From Caldilineaceae bacterium (lineage in GTDB: Bacteria; Chloroflexota; Anaerolineae; Caldilineales; Caldilineaceae): DNA of 64,000 bases. Both the position numbers and the translations under genes were made by a program. The stretch lies in assembly GCA_020634755.1 (NCBI GenBank), contig JACKBC010000013.1, positions 81,175-145,174 of the forward strand. Reading direction: 5' to 3'. Position 1 is the stretch's first letter. Each line of letters opens with the position of its first letter. Below are positions 43,040 through 51,010 of the stretch, in pieces. The notes beneath the pieces were generated by a model. The model worked only from the letters and a program-made list of their open reading frames with translations. It ran no database searches and was not told the origin of the DNA.

Positions 43040-44446
43040 ATGTTTACTAAAAAATTCAGCACGGCTTTGGCGCTTCTCTTTGGCGCGTTGCTTAGTCTGG
43101 CGGCCTGCGTGCCGGCTGAGACGCCCAATCAGCCGCCGACTGCGGAACCAGTGGCTGAAGCCACCGCTACAGAAGCAGTCACATCAACGGAAGCAGTTAC
43201 ATCGACAGAAGCAGTTACATCAACAGAAGTAGCTACAACGACAGAAACAGTCACAGAGAGCACAGACGCCATGCTTTCTGTGGAAGCATTAAAAAACGCC
43301 ACCTATAGCGGCATCTATGAAGAGCCGGTTACGCTTACCGATGGCGTGTATGAAGGGGGCGAAGCCGGCGACCTCCGCCTCCACTATAAAGATAATGACA
43401 CCATCTTTGGCGATCTGGATGGCGACGGCGTTGATGATGCCGTTGTCTTTCTACAGGACAGCGGTGGTGGTACCGCCGCCTTTATCTATGTGGCGGCCCA
43501 GTTGAACCAAGGGGGCGAGCCGGTTGATGCTGGCGCCGTTATGGTGGACGACCGGGTGCAGTTTAAAGCCGCGGCCGTCGAAGATGGCCAGGTCAACGTA
43601 GAAGTGACGACGCGCGGCCCCGGTGACGCCGATTGCTGCGCCAGCTATCTGACGCACAAAACATATGCGCTGCAAGAGGGCAAACTGGCTGAGACTTCTA
43701 GCGGCGATGCCGAGCCCGTGCGCGTCTCGGCCGCGGATCTGGACGGGACCAGTTGGCGGCTGGTGGAACTTGGTGAGAATGAGCCAGTGGCGGACGATGT
43801 GGAAATCACCATTGCCTTTGCCGGAGACCAGCTGAGCGGCAAGGGCGGGTGCAATAACTATAACGGCAGCTTTACGCTGGACGATGTGAATCCGTTTGCC
43901 ATCACCATTGGCCCTCTTGCTTCCACGCGCATGCTCTGTCCCGATCCCGCCGGCGGTCTGGAAAGCGCTTACTTCGATGCGTTGGGGCAGGCCAGCCTCT
44001 GGGGCTATGACTTTGGCAACTTGGTTATCTCCTATGGCAGCGGCGAAGGGCGCAAACTGTTGCGCTTTACGGCCCAGCCGACAGAGGAGACAATGGCCGC
44101 CCCTACCGACAGCTTGACCGGCGTTACCTGGCAGTGGGTGGGCCTTACTGACCCCATGCAACAAGTAACAATTGATTCACCGGAGAGCTACACGCTGACC
44201 TTTCTTGACGATGGTTCAATTCAAATTCATGCTGATTGCAACGAGGCTACCGCTTCCTACACGGCCAGTGCTGACGGCGGTATTGAAGTGACGCCTGGCG
44301 TTACCACCTTGGCGCTTTGTGGACCGGAATCGCGCAGCGAGGAGCTGATCCAGAAGCTTGGTTTTGCCGCCCGCTATTTTTTCCAAGATGGGCATCTATT
44401 TATTGATATGATGGCTGACGGCGGTACGCTAGAATTTCAACCATAA
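43040..44446 (+). CDS. Lipoprotein with NATY domain and two META domains
   Basis: A 468-residue lipoprotein (lipobox LAAC near residue 20). A Thr/Glu/Ala-rich spacer has a repeated 'EAVTST' unit. Residues about 75-205 form the NATY domain shared with the proteins at 27250 and 36880 (ALKNATY, GDLDGDGVDDAVVFL, GGGTAAFIYVA, DCCAS). Two META/HslJ-like domains follow, at about 230-345 (GTSWRLVEL, GKGGCNNYNG) and 355-465 (GVTWQWVGL, IHADCNEATASY). META domains occur in heat-shock and motility lipoproteins; function here is unknown. The ATG at 43040 has AAAGGAAAA upstream; the longer frame is rejected. Confidence 0.88.
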   Translation: MFTKKFSTALALLFGALLSLAACVPAETPNQPPTAEPVAEATATEAVTSTEAVTSTEAVTSTEVATTTETVTESTDAMLSVEALKNATYSGIYEEPVTLTDGVYEGGEAGDLRLHYKDNDTIFGDLDGDGVDDAVVFLQDSGGGTAAFIYVAAQLNQGGEPVDAGAVMVDDRVQFKAAAVEDGQVNVEVTTRGPGDADCCASYLTHKTYALQEGKLAETSSGDAEPVRVSAADLDGTSWRLVELGENEPVADDVEITIAFAGDQLSGKGGCNNYNGSFTLDDVNPFAITIGPLASTRMLCPDPAGGLESAYFDALGQASLWGYDFGNLVISYGSGEGRKLLRFTAQPTEETMAAPTDSLTGVTWQWVGLTDPMQQVTIDSPESYTLTFLDDGSIQIHADCNEATASYTASADGGIEVTPGVTTLALCGPESRSEELIQKLGFAARYFFQDGHLFIDMMADGGTLEFQP

Positions 44447-44522
44447 GCGGTAGACGCGATACACCTCACCCATTTATGGATTTTTCGGACAGGGCCAGCG
44501 CGAACCTAAAAAAAGCAGGGTT

Positions 44523-44722
44523 AAAAGCCGCGGCTGACACGGAAAAGCGGTTGAGACCGCTTGCTATTTAGCCGCGGCGGCTTTTCATTGTGAGCTGCCG
44601 GATTTATCCGTTGCGATTATGAAGTTCGCATGGCCCCGATTTTTCGGACCTCAGGGGGTGACAAACGAGCGCCAACGGCGCGGCGGCTGAGCTTGTCGAA
44701 GCCAAAGCGGGTCACCCCTGAG
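44523..44722. repeat. Cluster of inverted repeats after the META lipoprotein
   Basis: AAAAGCCGCGGCT pairs with 44570-44585 around an inner AAGCGG/CCGCTT hairpin, which may terminate the lipoprotein transcript. A second palindrome, CTCAGGGGGTGAC (44650-44662) with GTCACCCCTGAG (44711-44722), encloses a GGCTGAGCTTGTCGAAGCC REP-type motif. This fills most of the 318-bp gap before the next gene. Confidence 0.6.
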
Positions 44723-44764
44723 CGCCGATTGAACCCAATTTAATCTATCAAGGGAGAAAGAATA

Positions 44765-45028
44765 ATGTCATATCGACTTCCATCTATTGTTTCCACGATC
44801 TACCTGGTGTTAGTACTTTTGTCGATGATCCCCATTTTTACCGGTGGTGATGCGCTTTCGGGCGTCTTTGCCGTTATGCTTACACAGCCGTGGGTATCGC
44901 TCTTTGACAATCTCTTTGGCTTGTCCGGCAATATGGCCACGGGGCTGATCCTAATCATCATTGGCGCGCTCATCAACGCCGCCATTATCTACTACGTTTT
45001 GCGCTGGCTGGTAAACCGCGTGGCCTAA
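44765..45028 (+). CDS. Small membrane protein, SCO4225-like
   Basis: An 87-residue protein with two or three hydrophobic segments (about 9-28, 30-50 and 57-83). The form resembles short uncharacterised membrane proteins of the SCO4225 type, with TQPWVSLFDNLFG between helices. No catalytic motif. AGGGAGAAAG lies 6 bases before the ATG. Function unknown. Confidence 0.7.
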   Translation: MSYRLPSIVSTIYLVLVLLSMIPIFTGGDALSGVFAVMLTQPWVSLFDNLFGLSGNMATGLILIIIGALINAAIIYYVLRWLVNRVA

Positions 45029-45124
45029 GCCGTTTTTTGCTCGGGCCCGCACGTGGGAACGCAGCCCAACCGGCCACACCCGTAGGATAAGGTGAGGAAA
45101 TGTGAAGAAAATATTCGGTATTCT

Positions 45125-45155
45125 GAAACCGGGTTTTTACCAAAAACCCGGTTTC
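45125..45155. terminator. Hairpin GAAACCGGGTTTTT
   Basis: Perfect 14-bp arms with a 3-base loop and T-rich stem, in the 261-bp gap before the PrsW-like gene. A second inverted pair, TAACTATTCAG at 45183-45193 with 45229-45239, follows and flanks a CTTCGACAAACTCAGCC motif. Confidence 0.55.
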
Positions 45156-45289
45156 TCACGCTACCGAAACAAATTATTCCTGGTAACTATTCAGCTGTCC
45201 CCTTCGACAAACTCAGCCCTCGAGTAACCTGAATAGTTATCATTAATGTTTCTAAAGCTTGTCCTACCCATTTGGATTCGGGGAGAATC

Positions 45290-46480
45290 ATGCACGAAAG
45301 AGAGACCCCAGACTATCGCTATCTGTTCAATCGCATGCTTTATGATTCGCCGCTATATACGGTGTGGGGCAAGCTCATCTATGCCGCTATTTTGCTGATC
45401 ACGCTCTATCTTGCTATTAGGGTTTGGAGCGGCTGGTTAACGCCGCTCCAAAATGGCTGGCTCATTCTTTATGCGCTATTCATTGCCTTTATGGGCTCCT
45501 GGATCGGCATTGCCTACTTGCGCTACCTGGATCGCCGCGACCCCGAACCGTGGTGGTTTTTCGGCGGTACATTGCTGGTGGCGCTCTTTCTGACGACGGC
45601 GCCGGCTGCCTATATTAACAATGCCAGCCCTGTACCCACTTTGACCGTGGGCTTCAATGAGGAATTTTGGAAGGTATTGCCGCTGCTGATTTTGGTCTTC
45701 TTTGCGCCCACGGTTGTGTCCGGCACGCGCGACGGTTTGATCTACGGCGCGCTGGGCGGCTTTGGCTTCAACATTACCGAAATTGCCAACTACTTTTTAA
45801 AGGTTGCCTATCCGGCTGAAGGCATTGAGGGGCTTTCTGGGCAGCTGGTGCGCTTGGGCTGGTGGGGCATTGGCAATCATGTCTTTTGGAGCGCGTTGGT
45901 CGGCGCCGGGATCGGTTATGCCGTGGAGACCGACCACCGGTGGCGCAAGTTCACCGTCCCGCTGGGGGCCTATTTGGCCGCAGTTCTCACCCACACGCTC
46001 CAGGACAACGCCATCGGGGGGATGATCGGCATCGGTCTAACCATGCTCGTGCTCATGCTGCAAGGGGCGGACATAAGCAACGTGCAAGTACAAGATCAGA
46101 ATAATCTGCCTGAAGCCTTTAAATCCGCCATGTCAATTGGCTTGCCCCTGGAAGCAATTGTGATCAACATTATCAACATCCCGCTGCTGATTGTGGCTCT
46201 GCGCCGCAGCGGCAATTGGGAGCGGGCCATTGTGCGTGAGGAATTAGCCGATGAAAGTCCCGCTGTGATCACGCCACAGGAGTATGAAGGCGTTGAGGCG
46301 GAGAAGCGTTTTCGGCTGCGACGTGTGCCCGGTTATGCCCGCCGCCAAGGGCGTCGCATCCGCAATGCGCAAAACGCGCTGGCCTTTCACAAGCGTTATT
46401 TACGCCGCAAGGCCCAATCAATTAAGGGGGATCCGCTGGTGGCCTATTGGCGCAATGAGATTGCGCGTTTGCGCCTGTAG
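45290..46480 (+). CDS. PrsW-family intramembrane metalloprotease-like protein
   Basis: A 396-residue polytopic membrane protein of the PrsW/CAAX-protease-like superfamily. Expected motifs are seen: FNEEFWKVLPLL (Glu-Glu plus Lys), RDGLIYGALGGFGF, and NHVFWSALVGAGIGYA with the metal-binding His. PrsW cleaves anti-sigma factors in Bacillus; here the substrate is unknown. The C-terminal 90 residues are very basic (RLRRVPGYARRQGRR) and cytoplasmic. The ATG at 45290 follows GGGGAG; the TTG at 45272 is less likely. The stop codon overlaps GTAGCG box 3. Confidence 0.88.
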   Translation: MHERETPDYRYLFNRMLYDSPLYTVWGKLIYAAILLITLYLAIRVWSGWLTPLQNGWLILYALFIAFMGSWIGIAYLRYLDRRDPEPWWFFGGTLLVALFLTTAPAAYINNASPVPTLTVGFNEEFWKVLPLLILVFFAPTVVSGTRDGLIYGALGGFGFNITEIANYFLKVAYPAEGIEGLSGQLVRLGWWGIGNHVFWSALVGAGIGYAVETDHRWRKFTVPLGAYLAAVLTHTLQDNAIGGMIGIGLTMLVLMLQGADISNVQVQDQNNLPEAFKSAMSIGLPLEAIVINIINIPLLIVALRRSGNWERAIVREELADESPAVITPQEYEGVEAEKRFRLRRVPGYARRQGRRIRNAQNALAFHKRYLRRKAQSIKGDPLVAYWRNEIARLRL

Positions 46481-46493
46481 CGTTTTTGTAGCG
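46477..46493 (+). promoter_or_regulatory. GTAGCG direct-repeat box 3
   Basis: GTAGCGTTTTTGTAGCG, then CATTAGTG and TACAAT as a -10 8 bp downstream. Its first bases are the stop codon of the PrsW-like gene. An F1 repeat and the receiver gene follow. Confidence 0.65.
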
Positions 46494-46538
46494 CATTAGT
46501 GTACAATAACTTTAGGACTTCCACAGCAAAGACATGTT

Positions 46539-46623
46539 CAGTACACCGCAACCGTGTTGGCGATCTAGGCGTCGGTCTCGATGGCTGAATTTGCCTCTAT
46601 TTCTGGCCGTTGTGCTCTGCTGA
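46539..46623 (+). repeat. Dispersed repeat family F1, copy g
   Basis: CAGTACACCGCAACCGTG...GAATTTGCC...GCCGTTGTGCTCTGCTGA. It ends 19 bp before the receiver start and 46 bp after box 3. Confidence 0.85.
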
Positions 46624-46642
46624 TTATCAATCGTAGGACCGT

Positions 46643-47011
46643 ATGATGGTGCAAGGAAAAATTCTGCTCATTGGCTCAGAAGTAATGATGATCACCTTGC
46701 TGAAAGTATTGCTGGAATCCAAAGGGCACTGTGTATTGGTGGCGCGTTGTATACATGAAGCGCTCAAGAGCCTCCAAATTGATAGGGTAGATATCGTTGT
46801 TTTCGATGTTAACTATCTGGAAATAGATATAGTTACCACTATTGCGGAAATTCATCGAATGTTGGATGTTCCGCTCATTGTGCTTTCTTCAATAACCAGC
46901 CGAACGGTAATGCAACAGGCTGAAGAAGCCGGCGCATCTGTCTATTTGACCAAACCATTTTCCGCCCAATCTTTTCTAGACGCAATTACAAAACAGCTCC
47001 CGCAAGCATAG
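46643..47011 (+). CDS. Stand-alone, partly degenerate receiver-domain protein 1
   Basis: A 122-residue single-domain response-regulator receiver with no output domain. Phospho-acceptor Asp55 (VVFDVNY), switch Ser82/Ser83 and Lys104 in TKPF are present. The usual acidic pair at the end of beta-1 is reduced to one residue: LIGSE with Ser12-Glu13. The protein at 54308 shares this change, the same positions and the motif KPFSAQ-(S/N)-FLDA. It may be a CheY/Spo0F-like relay or a pseudo-receiver that is not phosphorylated normally. It has box 3 and an F1 repeat upstream. No histidine kinase is in the window. Confidence 0.82.
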   Translation: MMVQGKILLIGSEVMMITLLKVLLESKGHCVLVARCIHEALKSLQIDRVDIVVFDVNYLEIDIVTTIAEIHRMLDVPLIVLSSITSRTVMQQAEEAGASVYLTKPFSAQSFLDAITKQLPQA

Positions 47012-47096
47012 CTGCCATATCCGTTGACTATGCATTCCCCACGCTGTTCACCACCGCCATCTGCCTATTCATTTTCAATGCGTACCCGCGCTGTCT

Positions 47097-47113
47097 GTAG
47101 CGTTTTTGTAGCG
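47097..47113 (+). promoter_or_regulatory. GTAGCG direct-repeat box 4
   Basis: GTAGCGTTTTTGTAGCG, then TTCGCTTGG and TATCAT as a -10 9 bp downstream. An F1 end fragment (47137-47149), an F2 repeat and the gene at 47283 follow. Confidence 0.65.
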
Positions 47114-47163
47114 TTCGCTTGGTATCATGACAAAATCAGTACACCGCGAATTCCAACATGACC

Positions 47164-47263
47164 CGACTTACGCAGGGCCCGCGCAGCGCCAGGGAGAAAT
47201 AGCTGGCTGACGTGGCAACTTTTACGCCAGACGCTCTGGCATTGCGAGAAGCTGCATAAGTCC
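47164..47263. repeat. Dispersed repeat family F2, copy f
   Basis: CGACTTACGCAGGGCC at the left and GAAGCTGCATAAGTCCC at the right, with GCGCCAGGG and CCAGACGCTCTGG inner pairs. It ends 20 bp before the next start. Confidence 0.75.
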
Positions 47264-47282
47264 CTTATAACAAGGAGAGAAG

Positions 47283-47771
47283 ATGACGACCAAAGCTGCT
47301 TTTACAACGGATGAGTGGAAGACCCTGATGCAAGCTCCCTTTGTGGTCGGCATGTACATTACAATGGCCAGCCCCAGCTTGACCGATGCAATAAAAGAAT
47401 CCATGGCCGTAGCCAAAGAAATTGCCAAAACGGCCGAGAGCGCTAGCGGCAGCGAACTGTTAACGGCACTCGTCGATGAGTATAAAGATGCTGCCACGGC
47501 CAAAATGGCGCAACCCGATTTTAACACGCGTGACATAGAGGCGATAAAGACCGAAGCGCTGGCCGATGTCAAAAGCGCTGCGGCTGTGCTCAAAAGCAAG
47601 GCCACGCCCGCCGAAGCCACTGAAATTACAAAGTGGATCTATGACATTGGCGTAGCCGCGGCTGAAGCGGCCAAAGAAGGTGACTTTTTGGGCATTGGCG
47701 GTGTACGCGTGAGCGATGAAGAGAAGGCCGCCTTGGCGCAATTGGCCAGCGCGCTGGGTGTTTCTGTCTAA
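47283..47771 (+). CDS. Conserved protein of unknown function
   Basis: A 162-residue soluble, mostly helical and Ala/Lys/Glu-rich protein without signal peptide. It begins FTTDEWKTLMQAPFVVGMYI, has a helical middle, and ends GDFLGIGGVRVSDEEKAAL. I know this TDEW...FLGIGG arrangement from uncharacterised proteins in several phyla but cannot assign a function. AAGGAGAG lies 8 bases before the ATG. Its upstream region holds box 4, and a strong terminator follows, so it is a single-gene unit. Confidence 0.75.
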   Translation: MTTKAAFTTDEWKTLMQAPFVVGMYITMASPSLTDAIKESMAVAKEIAKTAESASGSELLTALVDEYKDAATAKMAQPDFNTRDIEAIKTEALADVKSAAAVLKSKATPAEATEITKWIYDIGVAAAEAAKEGDFLGIGGVRVSDEEKAALAQLASALGVSV

Positions 47772-47842
47772 ATGCCCGCGCGAGCCACTATTTTCCGCGA
47801 GTCGATTTTACGTTCATATTTGTACTCTACCATGAGTGCAAC

Positions 47843-47893
47843 AAAAACCGGGGCTGCTGCTGGCATCTTGGCCAGCAGCAACCCCCGGTTTTT
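47843..47893. terminator. Two-way terminator between converging genes
   Basis: AAAAACCGGGGCTGCTGCTGG pairs with the complement on the other side (one bulge), with T run after it. It serves the gene at 47283 and the regulator at 47915-50611. Confidence 0.85.
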
Positions 47894-47914
47894 ATTTTAA
47901 TATTCGCATGTCGC

Positions 47915-50611
47915 TCAATCGGAAGAGCTGGCTTGGTGGGATTCCTCCAAAAGACCATAGTTTTGGGCTTCCACGAGCGCCTGGTGCCGACTGGTGGCCG
48001 ACAACTTTTTGTAGAGATGGCGGACGTGCGTGCGCACGGTATTTACGCTGATCACCATGCGGTCGGCAATGGCCTCATAGGTAAGGTCGGAATCCAGTAG
48101 CTCCAGCACGTTCTGCTCCTGCCTGGTCAAACTGATGGCCTCATCCATGTTCGATTCAACAGGCTGTGCCGGCAGCGGCGCCGCTAGGACCGCATCTTCC
48201 CACGCCGGCAACGCCTTGACCAGTTCGGGGATGTCAAGAATCACGCGGACGTAACCGGTCTCTTTGGCCAGTTGACTGGCCCGCTGCAACGTTGCCGCCG
48301 CTTTTTGAGGACCATGCAGACGCAGTTCCTGCCAGGCGGTGAGGGCCAATAGGTGCAGTTGGGCAAAGCAATCGTCAATCGTCGTGCGATGGGCCAATGC
48401 GCCCGCCAGCACCGGCGTGATCGCCGCCAAATCCACGCCGCGCACAATATAGGCCCGCAAATAGGAAATCAGCGAGCGCTGTGTGTATGCGCCCGGCGTA
48501 TGTACAAAATCCACACCCTCCCACTGCACAACCTGCCACGCCTCCTCCCTGCGGCCCACCGCCACCAGTAGGCGCGATTCAACATCGTGAAGTAGATAAG
48601 CCAGCACCGATTGTCGAGTCTGCGCCGGCTGCGCCTGGCCCTCGTCTCCACAAAGAGCAAGCGCTTTCGCCACGCTTCCTCTGTCCAAATCCTCTCCATC
48701 CGCTCCTGCAAGTAGGTGACCTAAACAGGTAGCGAGCCGCATAGCCAGCTCGTTGCGCACCCGGCGCGCCAACGCCAGGGCGGCCTGTTGATAGAGTTGC
48801 GCCTGCGCCAGATCATCTTGCCAATAGCTGTTTTCTGCCGCATAAAAATAGGTGCTTGTCAGGTCCAGCAGAGCGGGCAAGTGTTCCTGATGGCCGCCAT
48901 CAAAGAGCAAGCGGAAACGCCGGGTGGCCTCTTTGCCCTGACCGCTGCGCATGGCCCATCTGCCTAGTTCCCGCTGCAGCGCCACAACGCCCGAGACATA
49001 TTCGGCTTGCCGAAAGGCCGCCAGGGACTCTTCCGCGTGCCCCATCATCTCGTCATACTGTTTCGCATAGCGACTCAGATGCATCTGGAGAAACGACAGC
49101 ATTCCTCTATGCAGCGGGTCTAGATAGTGGCGATAGGCTTCGGCTTGCGCAGCCTGCTCTCTCGCCGCGTCGAAAGCGCGCTGGTGGAAATGGGCGCCAA
49201 CGAACCAGATTAACAGTTGCCCCTGCAGCGCCGCGTAGTCTGGATAGGACGAACCATGCTCCTTTAACGCCCGCTCGGCCTGTTGCACATGGCGCATCGA
49301 CTGTGTATCGTCATAGTGCGCGGCCAGCAGACACCGATCGAGGAGCAGCCGCGGGCGCCGCTGCAAGAGTGCGTCCGGCAGCAGTTCCAATAGCTGCAAG
49401 GCATCTTGGGGGCTGTGTAAGAACGTGGCGCGCAGGTGGCTTTCCACCAAGTCGGCTGCCTCTTCCTCTGCCCCCGCCTGCAAAAAGTGATGCAGCGCGG
49501 CCCGAACCTGACCCGCATTGGCCAGCCACTGGCTGGCGCGCCGATGCAGGCTGGCCACAGCCGGTGCGTCTAGCTCCATCTGTAAACGGTGCTGCAGCAG
49601 CTCTTGAAAAAGGGGATGGTAGCGGTGCCAATCCCCCTCGCCACCCACCTTAATCACAAAGAGATCGGCACTGTAGATCTGTGCCAGCAGGGCAAACGCG
49701 TTGCTTGATTCGGTCACCGCGGCGCAGAGCGGCGCATTGAACGCGTCTAGGATCGAGGTTTGCAGCAAAAATTGGCGCTGTTCGTCCGGCTGGTGGTTCA
49801 ACAATTCATTGGTGATGAATTCGGCCAGCCATTCGCTATCCCCGCGCAGGACACCATTCAGTTCAGCAACGCTGCCGCGATAATGCAGGGAGAGAATAGC
49901 CAGGCGCAGCCCCATTATCCAGCCTTCGCTGCTGCTCAGCACCTGGCTTAATTCAGACGCACTGGGTGCGGCAAACCCTTCCATCAAAAGATACTCACGC
50001 ACTTCCTCCGGCGTAAAGCGCAGATCCTCTTTAGTCAACACCGAGATCTGATTGTGGGCATAGAGGCGCGCCAGCGGCAGCCCGGTTGAGCGACGCTTCA
50101 GCACCATCAAATGCAGCCGGCTTGGGCCTTCCTCCAGGATTTTCAACATTAGCGCCGCCACCGCCGGCGTCTGAATGTGATGCCAATCATCGAGGACCAG
50201 CAGAAAATGTGGGTCGCCAGGGGGCACAGAGGGCGTAGGGGGCGTGGCATCGTCGGCAAAAAAGTGCAGCAGCTGCCGCAACGCCTGCTCTGTCTCTGCC
50301 TGATTATCTTCGAGGATGGACGTGACAGCAGGCAGAAGACCGGGCGCTATCCTATCGAGCGCGGCGGCCAGATCGTGTACAAATTGACGCGGTTCATTGT
50401 CGTCGGCGGAGATCAAGAGCCAGCCCGTGCGCTCCGTAAGGCCGGCCTGCGTAAGCCAGTCGCTGACCAAGGATGTTTTGCCATAGCCGGCAGCGGCGCG
50501 TATTAGGATGCAGCGCACATCTACCCATTTATCGAGTTGGCGAGAGAGGCGCGGCCGTTCGTACATGCGCTGGGAATTGGGCGGAATCATAAAGCGGGAG
50601 GATGTATACAT
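47915..50611 (-). CDS. MalT-like LuxR-family transcriptional regulator (LAL)
   Basis: An 898-residue STAND-type regulator. Residues 39-46 form the Walker A motif (AAAGYGKT), and FLLVLDDWHH near 150 is Walker B. A long helical TPR-like region covers about 330-800. The last 65 residues are a LuxR/GerE HTH (LTRQEQNVLELLDSDLTYEAIA, VSVNTVRTHVRHLYKKL-type core). These proteins bind ATP and a small ligand, then activate promoters. Target is unknown; the divergent surface protein at 51011 is the obvious candidate. Confidence 0.92.
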   Translation of the reverse strand: MYTSSRFMIPPNSQRMYERPRLSRQLDKWVDVRCILIRAAAGYGKTSLVSDWLTQAGLTERTGWLLISADDNEPRQFVHDLAAALDRIAPGLLPAVTSILEDNQAETEQALRQLLHFFADDATPPTPSVPPGDPHFLLVLDDWHHIQTPAVAALMLKILEEGPSRLHLMVLKRRSTGLPLARLYAHNQISVLTKEDLRFTPEEVREYLLMEGFAAPSASELSQVLSSSEGWIMGLRLAILSLHYRGSVAELNGVLRGDSEWLAEFITNELLNHQPDEQRQFLLQTSILDAFNAPLCAAVTESSNAFALLAQIYSADLFVIKVGGEGDWHRYHPLFQELLQHRLQMELDAPAVASLHRRASQWLANAGQVRAALHHFLQAGAEEEAADLVESHLRATFLHSPQDALQLLELLPDALLQRRPRLLLDRCLLAAHYDDTQSMRHVQQAERALKEHGSSYPDYAALQGQLLIWFVGAHFHQRAFDAAREQAAQAEAYRHYLDPLHRGMLSFLQMHLSRYAKQYDEMMGHAEESLAAFRQAEYVSGVVALQRELGRWAMRSGQGKEATRRFRLLFDGGHQEHLPALLDLTSTYFYAAENSYWQDDLAQAQLYQQAALALARRVRNELAMRLATCLGHLLAGADGEDLDRGSVAKALALCGDEGQAQPAQTRQSVLAYLLHDVESRLLVAVGRREEAWQVVQWEGVDFVHTPGAYTQRSLISYLRAYIVRGVDLAAITPVLAGALAHRTTIDDCFAQLHLLALTAWQELRLHGPQKAAATLQRASQLAKETGYVRVILDIPELVKALPAWEDAVLAAPLPAQPVESNMDEAISLTRQEQNVLELLDSDLTYEAIADRMVISVNTVRTHVRHLYKKLSATSRHQALVEAQNYGLLEESHQASSSD

Positions 50612-50776
50612 GACGGGTTTTTCCTACAGCAGAGATTACGCGCGTGTAAAGAATCTTAAAGAACCCATTATATCACATGGTGTTTCAAAAAAATATCACA
50701 TACTATGCGATAGCATCGCTGGACCGCTTACTATATCATGAACGTTGACGTATAGAGAATAGTTCACGACTTGTAA

Positions 50777-50819
50777 GACTTCGGTGTTGTGAAACTTCGG
50801 TGTTGTGAGACTTGGGTGG
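50777..50819 (+). promoter_or_regulatory. Tandem 16-bp repeats between regulator and surface protein
   Basis: GACTTCGGTGTTGTGA, AACTTCGGTGTTGTGA, then the partial unit GACTTGGGTGG, in the 399-bp divergent gap 50612-51010. Direct repeats of about 1.5 helix turns beside a LuxR-type regulator could be an operator. The rest of the gap is AT-rich with no gene. Confidence 0.45.
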
Positions 50820-51010
50820 CTTTGCCTTGAAACAGTTTGTGTGTATCTATCTTTCTCGCCAGGCCAAGAGGTGCCAAACAAACCTCATTCTAGAAACGGC
50901 TCCGCGGCCAAAACTGGCCATAGCTACACGTTTCTCTTGCCGACCAAACCCACAGCAGACATAGCAAAGTAGTTGAATCACGTAGTTGCATCAAGGAGTA
51001 AAGGTTTACT

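Noticed and set aside
48856..49653. Plus-strand open frame of 265 codons opposite the MalT-like regulator
   Set aside because: Arg/Pro/Ala-rich shadow of TPR-coding DNA with no domain.
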